Notes: generated from the letters alone by a model not told the origin. A DNA stretch of 13,899 bases from Alphaproteobacteria bacterium (GCA_021774355.1 JAJFJE010000352.1:1-13899); one strand, 5' to 3'. Shown: positions 6,642-13,648, numbered from the stretch's first letter. Program-made: numbers and translations.

Positions 6642-7481
6642 TCACCGTTCGCGCCGCGGGCCGGTGAGGCTGCGGGCAAGGATGCTGAGACCGAGAACGG
6701 TAAAGGTGATGACGATGGCGCCGGCCCAGGCCAGGCGCTGCCAGTCCTCATAGGGGCTGAGCGCGAACTGGAAGATGGTCACCGGCAGGCTGGCCATCGG
6801 AGCGTTGAGATCGGTGCTCCAGAACTGGTTATTCAAGGCGGTGAACAGCAGCGGCGCGGTTTCCCCGGAAATCCGCGCCACCGCCAGCAGGACGCCGGTC
6901 ACCATGCCGGCCTGGGCGGCCCGATAGATCACGCTGCGGATCACCAGCCAGCGCGGCGCGCCGACCGCCGTCCCCGCCTCGCGCAGGGCATTGGGGACCA
7001 GGTTCAGCATGTCCTCGGTGGTCCGCACCACCACCGGCACGACCAGGATGGCCAGGGCGACCGCCCCGGCAATGGCCGAGAAATGGCCCATCCGGGTGAC
7101 CATCAATTCATAGACGAACAGGCCGACAATGATCGACGGGGCGGACAGCAGAATGTCGTTGATGAAGCGGACAACCACGGTCAGGCGGCTGTGGCGGCCA
7201 TATTCCGCCATATAGGTGCCGGCCAGGACACCGATCGGCGTGCCCAGGGCGACGGCAATGACGGTCATCACCAGGCTGCCATAGATGGCGTTCAGCAGGC
7301 CACCATCCTCGCCTGGGGGCGGCGCCATTTCGGTGAACACGGCCGGCGACAGACCGGCCAGGCCCTCATAGAGCAGGGCGCCGAGGATCAGGGTCAGCCA
7401 GCCGAGGCCGATGACGGCGGCGGCGGCGCACAGCCCCATCATCACCCGGTCGGTCAGCTTGCGTTTGTCGTGGCGGGTCAT
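6642..7481 (-). CDS. pstA: Phosphate ABC transporter permease PstA
   Basis: This 279-residue inner-membrane permease forms the phosphate channel with PstC. It has about six transmembrane helices, starting with MMGLCAAAAVIGLGWLTLILGALL, and a binding-protein-dependent transport domain (PF00528) with the cytoplasmic EAA loop REAGTAVGAPRWLVIRSVIYRAAQAG. PstA features visible are GEDGGLLNAIYGSL, INDILLSAPSIIVGLFVYEL and ARISGETAPLLFTALNNQFW. The ATG at 7481 lies 6 bp after the pstC stop, with GGAGG at 7493-7497 inside the end of pstC as a somewhat distant ribosome-binding site. pstB begins 14 bp downstream, so the three genes are probably cotranscribed. Confidence 0.97.
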   Translation of the reverse strand: MTRHDKRKLTDRVMMGLCAAAAVIGLGWLTLILGALLYEGLAGLSPAVFTEMAPPPGEDGGLLNAIYGSLVMTVIAVALGTPIGVLAGTYMAEYGRHSRLTVVVRFINDILLSAPSIIVGLFVYELMVTRMGHFSAIAGAVALAILVVPVVVRTTEDMLNLVPNALREAGTAVGAPRWLVIRSVIYRAAQAGMVTGVLLAVARISGETAPLLFTALNNQFWSTDLNAPMASLPVTIFQFALSPYEDWQRLAWAGAIVITFTVLGLSILARSLTGPRRER

Positions 7482-7487
7482 GCTGGC

Positions 7488-8468
7488 TCAGCCTCCGGTC
7501 CGGGCATCGAGGCGCATCAGCATGTAGCGTGCCGCCGCCAGGACGATGAAGGTGATGATGAACAGGATCAGCCCCAGGGCGATCAGCGACGAGGTATAGA
7601 CGTCCCCGACAGCCTCGGTGAATTCATTGGCGATGGTCGCCGAGATGGTCGTCCCGGGGGCAAACAGCGAGGGCGAGATGCGGTGCGCATTGCCGATCAC
7701 GAAGGTGATCGCCATGGTCTCGCCCAGGGCCCGGCCAAGACCCAGCATGATGCCGCCCATGACCCCGGTTCGGGTATAGGGGAGGACCACCCGGCGGACC
7801 ACTTCCCAGGTGGTGCAGCCCAGGCCATAGGCCGATTCCTTGAGCACCGGCGGCACCGTGTCGAAGACGTCCCGGGTGATCGACGTGATGAACGGCAGGA
7901 CCATGATGGACAGGATGAGGGCGGCGGTCAGCACCCCGATGCCATAGGGCGGCCCGGCGAACAGGGAGGACAGCCAGGGCACCGATTTGAAGGTGGCGAT
8001 GATCGCCGGCTGGACCGTTTGCTGGAGGAACGGGGCGAACACGAACAGGCCCCAGATGCCGTAGATGATGCTGGGAATGCCGGCCAGCAACTCGACGGCG
8101 GTGCCGATCGGCCGGCGCAGGACGATGGGGCAGCGCTCGGTCAGGAAGACGGCGATGCCGAGGCCCAGGGGCACCGCGATGACCATGGCCAGCGCGGCCG
8201 TCATGAGGGTGCCGTAGATCGGGGCCAGCGCGCCGAAACGTTCGGTTACCGGGTTCCAGCTCTCGGTGATCAGGAACGAAAAGCCGAACTGCGAAATCGC
8301 CGTCCACGAGCCTGCCAGCAGGGAAATGGCGACGCCGCCCAGGATGACCAGGACCAGGATCGCGCATGCCCGCGTGGCGCCGTGGAACAGGGCGTCGGTC
8401 AGGGCGAAGCGGGTCACCGAGCGTCCCCGCGCGACAGCGAGCTCCTGTACGGCATCGTGTGTTGCCAT
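7488..8468 (-). CDS. pstC: Phosphate ABC transporter permease PstC
   Basis: This is a 326-residue inner-membrane permease of the Pst system. An N-terminal cytoplasmic tail precedes a first helix (ACAILVLVILGGVAISLL). The large segment ITESWNPVTERFGALAPIYGTL is characteristic of PstC, as are LAGIPSIIYGIWGLFVFAPFL and the EAA loop KESAYGLGCTTWEVVRRVVLPY followed by GRALGETMAITFVIGN. The ATG at 8468 is preferred, with GGGGA about 8 nt upstream; an in-frame TTG at 8489 would add seven residues and cannot be excluded. It follows pstS after a 69-bp gap that contains a strong hairpin, whereas pstA follows after only 6 bp. Confidence 0.97.
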   Translation of the reverse strand: MATHDAVQELAVARGRSVTRFALTDALFHGATRACAILVLVILGGVAISLLAGSWTAISQFGFSFLITESWNPVTERFGALAPIYGTLMTAALAMVIAVPLGLGIAVFLTERCPIVLRRPIGTAVELLAGIPSIIYGIWGLFVFAPFLQQTVQPAIIATFKSVPWLSSLFAGPPYGIGVLTAALILSIMVLPFITSITRDVFDTVPPVLKESAYGLGCTTWEVVRRVVLPYTRTGVMGGIMLGLGRALGETMAITFVIGNAHRISPSLFAPGTTISATIANEFTEAVGDVYTSSLIALGLILFIITFIVLAAARYMLMRLDARTGG

Positions 8469-8496
8469 GGCCGAATCCCCAAACTTCAAGGAAGCC

Positions 8497-8531
8497 CCGG
8501 GGGAGAGCGGCCAGGGCTGCTCTCCCCCCGG
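8497..8531 (-). promoter_or_regulatory. Strong stem-loop between pstS and pstC
   Basis: GGGGGAGAGC (8499-8508) and GCTCTCCCCC (8519-8528) form a perfect 10-bp GC-rich stem with a 10-nt loop. CC (8497-8498) and GG (8530-8531) extend it past one bulged C. It begins 6 bp after the pstS stop. No T-tract follows on the minus strand. Such hairpins after binding-protein genes of ABC operons are known to protect the upstream mRNA segment or to terminate partially, giving more binding protein than permease; that role here is an inference from position and strength. Confidence 0.75.
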
Positions 8532-8537
8532 GAGTCG

Positions 8538-9596
8538 TCACATCGCCGAATAGACCGGCTTGTCGTTGGCGTCGAGAACCATGCTGCTCCAGGTGTCCTG
8601 GATCAGCTTCACCACGGAGTCGGGCATCGGCACATAGGCCAGGTCCTCGGCCATGGCATCGCCGTTCTTGTAGGCCCAATCGAAGAATTTCAGGGCCTCG
8701 GCGGTGGCGGCCGGATCATCGGGCTTCTTGTAGACCAGGATGAAGGTGGCACCCGAAATCGGCCAGGACTTGGCGCCCGGCTCGTCGGTCAGGATGACGT
8801 AGAAGCCATCCGAATGGGCCCAGTCGGCGCCGGCCGCGGCCGCCTGGAAATTCTCGGCTGTCGGGGCAACCGCCTGGCCTTCCGCATTGACCAGTTTGGT
8901 GAAGGTCAGGCCGTTCTGCTTGGCATAGGCATATTCCACATAGCCGATGGCGCCCTTGGTCTGGGCGACATTGTTGGCGACGCCTTCATTGCCCTTGGCG
9001 CCGATGCCGACCGGCCATTCCAGGGAGGTGTTGGTGCCGACCTTTTCCTTCCAGTCCGGGCTGACCTTGGCCAGGTAGTCGGAATAGATGAAGGTGGTGC
9101 CCGAACCGTCCGAGCGATGGACCACGGCGATGGCGTTGCTGGGCAGGGCGACGCCGGGATTGAGGGCGGCGATGGCCGGGTCGTTCCAGGCCGTCACTTC
9201 ACCCATGAAGATCTTGGCGAGGGTCGGGCCGTCCAGGGTCAGTTGTCCGGGCGCGATGTCGTCCAGGTTGACCACCGGCACCACGCCGCCCATCACCGTG
9301 GGAAACTGGATCAGGCCCGCTTCCGCCAGGTCTTCGGGCTTCAAGGGCATGTCCGACGCACCGAAGGTGACCGTCTTGGCCTTGATCTGCTTGATCCCGC
9401 CGCCCGAACCGATCGACTGGTAGTTGAGCCCGTTGCCGGTCTCCTTCTTGTAGGCATCGGCCCATTTGGCGTAGATCGGGAATGGGAAGGTCGCACCGGC
9501 GCCGGAAATATCGGCCGCAAAACTGGCGCCGATCGACGAAAGCAGCAGCGCGCCTGCCAAAGCGGCGGGCCGCCACATCGGCTTCAAATTGATCAT
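8538..9596 (-). CDS. pstS: Periplasmic phosphate-binding protein PstS
   Basis: This 352-residue phosphate receptor captures inorganic phosphate in the periplasm and delivers it to PstCA. A Sec signal peptide occupies residues 1-27 with cleavage after ASFA (27/28). The mature protein shows the PstS phosphate-binding segments SGAGATFPFP (31-40), IGSGGG (62-67), FGASDMP (78-84) and RSDGSGTT (161-168), plus IGYVEYAYA in the second lobe. Length is typical. The frame remains open to 9662, but the ATG at 9596 gives the signal peptide directly and has GAGG at 9603-9606 with 6-nt spacing. It is the first gene of pstSCAB, with a leader hairpin and a Pho-box candidate upstream. No phoR or phoB gene precedes it; the upstream neighbour is a glutathione S-transferase. 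Confidence 0.97.
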   Translation of the reverse strand: MINLKPMWRPAALAGALLLSSIGASFAADISGAGATFPFPIYAKWADAYKKETGNGLNYQSIGSGGGIKQIKAKTVTFGASDMPLKPEDLAEAGLIQFPTVMGGVVPVVNLDDIAPGQLTLDGPTLAKIFMGEVTAWNDPAIAALNPGVALPSNAIAVVHRSDGSGTTFIYSDYLAKVSPDWKEKVGTNTSLEWPVGIGAKGNEGVANNVAQTKGAIGYVEYAYAKQNGLTFTKLVNAEGQAVAPTAENFQAAAAGADWAHSDGFYVILTDEPGAKSWPISGATFILVYKKPDDPAATAEALKFFDWAYKNGDAMAEDLAYVPMPDSVVKLIQDTWSSMVLDANDKPVYSAM

Positions 9597-9616
9597 CGGG
9601 TACCTCGTGTCATAAG

Positions 9617-9639
9617 GGCGGCGTTCGGAAAGCGCCGCC
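9617..9639 (-). promoter_or_regulatory. Hairpin in the pstS 5' leader
   Basis: GGCGGCG (9617-9623) and CGCCGCC (9633-9639) form a perfect 7-bp stem with a 9-nt loop. In the pstS transcript it ends about 10 nt before the GAGG ribosome-binding site. It could stabilise the abundant pstS mRNA 5' end; no T-run suggests termination. Role inferred. Confidence 0.5.
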
Positions 9640-9664
9640 AAGCGCCCCACCCAGCGCGCCACAG

Positions 9665-9696
9665 CCTATTGCTGTTCTGTGACAGGTCGGTGACCC
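9665..9696 (-). promoter_or_regulatory. Putative Pho box and -10 of the pst operon
   Basis: On the minus strand, 9696 to 9679 reads GGGTCAC-CGAC-CTGTCAC, two 7-mers separated by 4 bp, giving the 11-bp period of PhoB sites. Compared with the consensus CTGTCAT-N4-CTGTCAT, the downstream half matches 6 of 7 and the upstream half 4 of 7. A poor -10-like AATAGG lies at 9670-9665, 8 bp beyond. The site is about 83 nt before the pstS ATG, in the 128-bp gap after the GST gene. Both layout and target gene fit phosphate-starvation control by PhoB. Confidence 0.65.
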
Positions 9697-9724
9697 CGGC
9701 CCGATTTGTTTTCCCGCGATGCCG

Positions 9725-10390
9725 TTACGGGGCGGTTTGGGCGGCGTCCCGTTCGACCAGGGCCGCGGCCTGCCAGGCCTGGAAGTGGTGATCGCGATAG
9801 ATTGTCGCGACATAGTCGCGGGCGGTCTGGCCGAGTTCGATGCCATAGCTCGCGAAGCGCGTGGCGACCGGGGCAAACATCGCGTCGGCCATGGTGAAAT
9901 GGCCGAACAGATAGGGGCCGTCCTGGCCGAAGCGGTGCCGGCAATCGCGCCACAGGACCTCGACACGGGCGATGTCGCGCGCCAGGTCGGCGGTCATCGG
10001 CGGTGCCGGCAGGCGCTGGGCAATGTCCATCGGGCACTGGTTGCGCAGGGCGGCGAAGCCGGCATGCATTTCGGCGCTGGCGGCCCGGCACAAGGCGCGG
10101 GCCAGGCCATCTTCCGGCAACAGGCGGGCGTCCGGCGCCGCCTCATTGGCCCATTCGATGATCGCGATGGTTTCGGGGATGATGGCGTCGGCCAGCTTCA
10201 ACACCGGAATCCGGCCGGTCGGCGACTGCACCGCGATGGCCGCCCGGGTGGCCTCGCCCTGGCGCAGCTTGACCGGGCGTTCGTCGAAGGCGATGCCGGC
10301 ATGGCGCAGGGCCAGCCAGGGCCGCAGCGACCAACTGGAATAATTGCGGTCGCCGATCACCAGGACCGGGCGGTAGCTGGCAGATGCCAT
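9725..10390 (-). CDS. Glutathione S-transferase family protein
   Basis: This is a 221-residue soluble protein with the two-domain GST layout. The N-terminal thioredoxin-like domain (about 8-86) has the NYSSWSLR segment (16-23) typical of one bacterial GST branch, with Ser/Tyr candidates for glutathione activation, the cis-proline loop SPTGRIPVL (Pro62), and an E73-T74 pair in the position of the usual Glu-Ser that binds the glutamyl group. The C-terminal helical domain includes FGHFTMADAMFAPVATRF, the conserved N-capping/hydrophobic staple region. The ATG at 10390 is preceded by AGGAG at 8 nt; the frame stays open upstream to 10591, but that part overlaps the divergent aminopeptidase gene. 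The role may be detoxification or dehalogenase/isomerase-like chemistry; the substrate is unknown. Confidence 0.92.
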   Translation of the reverse strand: MASASYRPVLVIGDRNYSSWSLRPWLALRHAGIAFDERPVKLRQGEATRAAIAVQSPTGRIPVLKLADAIIPETIAIIEWANEAAPDARLLPEDGLARALCRAASAEMHAGFAALRNQCPMDIAQRLPAPPMTADLARDIARVEVLWRDCRHRFGQDGPYLFGHFTMADAMFAPVATRFASYGIELGQTARDYVATIYRDHHFQAWQAAALVERDAAQTAP

Positions 10391-10475
10391 AGGCAGCGCT
10401 CCTGAAAATGCTAGACTCGCGGCCGAATCTCTTCCGTGGCGAGTTTTCGTGATCCCCTCCAGCGACGCAACCGGC

Positions 10476-11891
10476 ATGTCCGATCCCGCCCCCTCCCTGT
10501 CTCTGTCGATTCCGCTGCCCCTGGTCGCCCGGCGCGACGGTGCCGTCCCGATCCATGTGGTCGAGGCCGACACCATCCCGGCCCATGCCAAGGCATGGGC
10601 CGGGGCGGTCGGCTTTACCGGCCGGCCCGGCAGCCACCTGCTGGTCCCGGGCGCCGATGGCGGCCTTGGCTCGGTGCTGTTCGGCGCGCCCGCACCCGAT
10701 GGGACCCAACCCTATCCGTTTGCCGCCCTGTCCGCCGCCCTGCCGCCGGGCTGTTACGAACTGGCGACGCCGCTCGGCCCCGACGAGGCCAATGCCGCCA
10801 CCCTGGCCTGGGTCCTGGGGCGCTATGCCTTTGGCCGCTACAAGGAGGCCGATCCGGCTGCGGCCCAACGCACGCCGCTGCTGGTGCCGCCCGACGGTGC
10901 CGATCTCGACCATGTCCGGCGGACCGCGGAAGCGATCACTTTCGTCCGCGACCTGGTCAACACCCCGGCCCAGGACATGGGGCCGGCGGAACTGGCTGCG
11001 GCGGCCCTGCGCCTGGCGGCGGTCCACGACGCCCGGGTCGGGGTGATCATCGGCGAGGACCTGCTGGACGCCGGCTATCCGCTGATTCACGCGGTGGGCC
11101 GGGCGGCGGAGCGGGCGCCGCGGCTGATCGACCTGGTGTGGGGCGAGCCGGACGCGCCGCGCCTGACCCTGGTCGGCAAGGGGGTGTGCTTCGATACGGG
11201 CGGCCTCGACCTCAAGCCCTCGGCGGGCATGCTTTTGATGAAGAAGGACATGGGCGGTGCCGCCCAGGCCCTGGGGCTTGCCCACATGATCATGGATGCC
11301 GGGCTGAACCTGCGCCTGCGGGTGCTGATCCCGGCGGTCGAGAACGCGGTTGCCGGCAATGCCATGCGGCCCGGCGATGTCTTTCCCTCGCGCAAGGGGC
11401 TGACCGTGGAAATCGGCAACACCGATGCCGAGGGCCGCCTGGTCCTGGCCGATGCCCTGGCCGAGGCCGACGAGGACGCGCCCGATCTCCTGATCGATTT
11501 TGCCACCCTGACCGGCGCCGCACGGGTCGCCCTGGGGCCCGACCTGCCGGCCCTGTTCACCACCGACGACGATCTGGCCGCCGCGATCACGGCGACCGGC
11601 CGGCGCCTGCGCGACCCGGCCTGGCGCCTGCCGCTGTGGCCCGGCTATGACGGTTGGCTCGAGTCCAAGGTGGCCGACCTCAACAATGTCTCGGATGGCG
11701 GCTTCGCCGGCGCCATCACAGCCGCCCTGTTCCTCCAGCGCTTCGTGACCGAGACCGCGCACTGGGCCCATCTGGACCTGTTCGCCTGGACTGCCAAGGC
11801 GGCGCCCGGGCGCCCGGTCGGCGGCGAGGCGATGACCATCCGCACCCTGTTCGAAGTCATCGCCGACCGCTTCGACGAGGCCGCCTTATGA
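10476..11891 (+). CDS. M17 leucyl aminopeptidase family protein
   Basis: This 471-residue cytoplasmic dizinc (or manganese) aminopeptidase removes N-terminal residues from peptides. The C-terminal catalytic domain carries GKGVCFDTGGLDLKP with metal/catalytic K235 and D240, the MKKDMGG segment, and the family signature NTDAEGRL (315-322) with D317, E319 and catalytic R321. The N-terminal domain (about 1-150) is divergent, as usual. Length is close to the alphaproteobacterial norm (about 460-480). The start is uncertain: ATG 10476 (MSDPAPS) is preferred, but GTG 10449 in frame adds nine residues; neither has a strong Shine-Dalgarno. Its TGA overlaps the ATG of the NlpC/P60 gene as ATGA, so the two are probably translationally coupled and work in peptide or cell-wall peptide breakdown. 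It diverges from the GST gene. Confidence 0.93.
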   Translation: MSDPAPSLSLSIPLPLVARRDGAVPIHVVEADTIPAHAKAWAGAVGFTGRPGSHLLVPGADGGLGSVLFGAPAPDGTQPYPFAALSAALPPGCYELATPLGPDEANAATLAWVLGRYAFGRYKEADPAAAQRTPLLVPPDGADLDHVRRTAEAITFVRDLVNTPAQDMGPAELAAAALRLAAVHDARVGVIIGEDLLDAGYPLIHAVGRAAERAPRLIDLVWGEPDAPRLTLVGKGVCFDTGGLDLKPSAGMLLMKKDMGGAAQALGLAHMIMDAGLNLRLRVLIPAVENAVAGNAMRPGDVFPSRKGLTVEIGNTDAEGRLVLADALAEADEDAPDLLIDFATLTGAARVALGPDLPALFTTDDDLAAAITATGRRLRDPAWRLPLWPGYDGWLESKVADLNNVSDGGFAGAITAALFLQRFVTETAHWAHLDLFAWTAKAAPGRPVGGEAMTIRTLFEVIADRFDEAAL

Positions 11892-12769
11892 GCCCGACCG
11901 CGACCCTCGGCTTCGACCCGCGGGTGACCCCCGCCCGCCCGGATCTCGCCGCCCGCCATCTGGAGGGGCTGGTGATGGCCGACCGCTACGCCGACGGTGT
12001 CGCGCTGCAGGTCACCGTGCCCCGCGCGCCGCTGCGGCCACGGCCGGATCGCCATTGTCCGCTCGACAGCGAGGTGCTGTTCGGCGAGGGCTTCACGGCC
12101 TATGAGCAACTGGGCGCGTGGTGCTGGGGTCAGCTGGCGACCGACGGCTATGTCGGCTTCGTTCCGGCGGCGGCGCTGGGTCCGGTCCAGGCGCCCGCCA
12201 CCCACCGGGTCAGCGCCGTCTGCAGCCATCTCTACGGCCAGCCCGATCTCAAGCAGCCGACCCTGTCGACCTTGCCCCTCGGGGCCCTTCTGACGGTGAC
12301 CGAAACAGTTGGCCGGTGGCTGTGCCTGGCCGGCGGCGGCTTTGTCTTTTCCGGCCATGCCGTGGCCCTCGACCGGCCCGAAAGCGATCCCGTCGCGGTC
12401 GCCGAGCGGCTGCTCGGCACGCCCTATCTGTGGGGTGGACGCAGCGGCGAGGGGATCGACTGCTCCGGCCTGGTCCAGGCCGCCCTGGCCGCCTGCGCCA
12501 CGCCCTGCCCGCGGGATTCCGACCAGCAGGCCAAGCTTGGCCGGCCGGTGGCGCCGGGCGAGGCCCTGCGCCGTGGCGATCTGCTATGTTACATGGGGCA
12601 TGTCGCCCTGGTCCGTGACGCCGCGACGGTGGTCCACGCGACCGCCCATGTGATGGCGGTGACCGTCGAGCCCCGGGCCGTGCTCGAGGCGCGGATCCGG
12701 GCCGAGGCCCATATCGCGCCGACGTCGCCGGCAACCCGGGCAATCCGCCGCTTCGACGCCGGGAACTGA
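11888..12769 (+). CDS. SH3-domain NlpC/P60 cysteine peptidase (C40 family)
   Basis: This is a 293-residue predicted gamma-D-glutamyl/diamino-acid endopeptidase that cuts cell-wall stem peptides. Two bacterial SH3-like regions occupy about residues 40-160 (LFGEGFTAYEQLGAWCWGQ; LYGQPDLKQPTLSTLPLG...VGRWLCL). The C-terminal NlpC/P60 domain starts with VAERLLGTPYLWGGRS and has the catalytic triad Cys192 (GIDCSGL), His238 (MGHVALV) and His250 (VVHAT). No signal peptide or membrane segment is visible, which suggests a cytoplasmic recycling enzyme like YkfC rather than a secreted autolysin. Its ATG lies inside the last codons of the aminopeptidase gene (ATGA overlap), supporting coupled expression and a shared role in degrading imported muropeptides. 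The upstream frame continues to 11654 but lies within the aminopeptidase gene, so it is not used. Confidence 0.92.
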   Translation: MSPTATLGFDPRVTPARPDLAARHLEGLVMADRYADGVALQVTVPRAPLRPRPDRHCPLDSEVLFGEGFTAYEQLGAWCWGQLATDGYVGFVPAAALGPVQAPATHRVSAVCSHLYGQPDLKQPTLSTLPLGALLTVTETVGRWLCLAGGGFVFSGHAVALDRPESDPVAVAERLLGTPYLWGGRSGEGIDCSGLVQAALAACATPCPRDSDQQAKLGRPVAPGEALRRGDLLCYMGHVALVRDAATVVHATAHVMAVTVEPRAVLEARIRAEAHIAPTSPATRAIRRFDAGN

Positions 12770-12779
12770 ACCGGCCGCG

Positions 12780-12829
12780 CCGTGCCCCCGGACCGGCCTG
12801 GCCAGGCGTCCCCGGCCGACCGGGCACGG
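12780..12829 (+). terminator. 50-nt stem-loop between the NlpC/P60 gene and cheW
   Basis: CCGTGCCC (12780-12787) and GGGCACGG (12822-12829) are perfect 8-bp inverted arms. Inside lies a second perfect palindrome, CCTGGCCAGG (12797-12806). The structure starts 10 bp after the peptidase stop. There is no T-run on either strand, so it may act as a Rho-assisted or partial terminator, or as mRNA 3'-end protection. It separates the peptidase pair from cheW. Confidence 0.5.
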
Positions 12830-12887
12830 AGGGATTCGTTAACCTGGAGGGGCCACAATCGCCGGGCAATTTAAGGGAGCACCTGCG

Positions 12888-13370
12888 ATGGCAGAGGCCT
12901 TGCGCAACGTCGACGCCGAGCCCGGAAAGACCGCCCAGCGCCGGCAATTCGTGACCATGACGGTGGCCGGCCAGCTGTTTGGCCTGCCGATTCTGGATGT
13001 CCAGGACATTGTCGTCCCCGAGCGGATCACCCGGGTTCCCCTGGGTCCGCCCGAAGTTGCCGGGCTGATCAATCTACGCGGCAAGATCGTCACCGCGATC
13101 GACATGCGCGACGTGCTGCGCGTCGGCAAGGCCGAGGCCGTGGTGCGTCGGGTCGGGGTGACCGTCAGCTGGAAATCGGAAACCTACACCCTGCTGGTCG
13201 ATGCCGTCGGCGAGGTCGTCGAACTGGCGGCCGAAGACGACGAGGCACCGCCGCCGACCCTGGACAGTCGCTGGCGCCACCTCGCCAATGGCGTGGTCCG
13301 CCTGCCGGTCGGCCTGCTGGTGATCCTGAACGCGGACCGCATCCTGGCCATGGCGGCGGAGCGGCGCTAG
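12888..13370 (+). CDS. cheW: CheW-domain chemotaxis coupling protein
   Basis: This 160-residue protein consists almost entirely of one CheW domain (about residues 19-157), the SH3-like adaptor that links chemoreceptors to the CheA kinase. Recognisable blocks are FVTMTVAGQLFGLPILDVQDIV, the conserved PEVAGLINLRGKIVTAIDMRDVL, and DAVGEVVEL followed by LPVGLLVILNADRIL near the C-terminus. The INLRGKIV block matches the core receptor/kinase-interface segment. The ATG at 12888 is preceded by GGGAG at about 8 nt. No cheA, cheY, cheR, cheB or receptor gene flanks it, so it is an isolated cheW copy in this window. It may serve a system encoded elsewhere or an alternative Che/signalling pathway. Confidence 0.94.
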   Translation: MAEALRNVDAEPGKTAQRRQFVTMTVAGQLFGLPILDVQDIVVPERITRVPLGPPEVAGLINLRGKIVTAIDMRDVLRVGKAEAVVRRVGVTVSWKSETYTLLVDAVGEVVELAAEDDEAPPPTLDSRWRHLANGVVRLPVGLLVILNADRILAMAAERR

Positions 13371-13456
13371 CCCATGGTCCGGCGAAGGGATTCCGGCTCG
13401 CCGTCGGAAGCGGCCGCGGCGCTGCGCGATGAATCGGAAAGCACCCTGTAGCCTGC

Positions 13457-13508
13457 CGTCATGGCCGCGACAGGGGCGTGGATGACCGGGACAAGCCCGG
13501 TCATGACG
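13457..13508. repeat. REP-like palindromic element in the cheW/S24 spacer
   Basis: ATGACCGGG (13482-13490) and CCCGGTCAT (13496-13504) form a perfect 9-bp stem around ACAAG. Together with the flanks GGCGTGG before and GACG after, it resembles from memory a dispersed alphaproteobacterial palindrome whose stem usually reads GGCCGGG...CCCGGCC. CGTCATGGCC (13457-13466) is also inverted to GGTCATGACG (13499-13508), 9 of 10, giving an alternative larger hairpin. It lies between two convergent genes, the usual location of such repeats. Confidence 0.6.
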
Positions 13509-13513
13509 ATCCT

Positions 13514-13643
13514 GGCAAAGCTTGCCTGGCATGGCGGGATCTGAATGCGGCGGTCCCGCCCGGCCATGATGGCTGGCCTATCGCGCGCCTCCCAAACACC
13601 CCGGCGGCAGATTGCGCCGCCAATGTTTCCGGGCGAATGCCCG
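13514..13643. repeat. Cluster of short hairpins downstream of cheW and S24
   Basis: Four further small stems fill the 3' spacer: GGCAA/TTGCC (13514-13526), GGCGGGA/TCCCGCC (13533-13560), GGCCA/TGGCC (13562-13578) and CGGGC/GCCCG around GAAT (13630-13643). The last one is 6 bp past the stop of the S24 gene on the minus strand and could help terminate it, though no T-tract follows. Short stems are expected by chance at this G+C content, so only their density is of note. Confidence 0.3.
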
Positions 13644-13648
13644 CGGCG

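Noticed and set aside
6628..6645. GTG start for pstB overlapping the pstA stop
   Set aside because: The GTGA overlap is attractive, but GAGGAG lies inside that extension at ideal spacing to the ATG at 6627, which also gives the normal PstB length.
7083..9791. A 902-codon open frame on the plus strand antisense to pstA, pstC and pstS
   Set aside because: Its translation is low-complexity and rich in G, H, Q, R and D, with no recognisable domain. It mirrors the GC-rich third codon positions of well-identified genes on the other strand.
10391..10591. N-terminal extension of the GST frame
   Set aside because: It overlaps the divergent aminopeptidase start and is not GST-like. The ATG at 10390 has a good ribosome-binding site.
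13371..13648. Possible small gene, tRNA or CRISPR in the cheW/S24 spacer
   Set aside because: No convincing start with a ribosome-binding site, no cloverleaf, and no regularly spaced direct repeats; only palindromes are seen.
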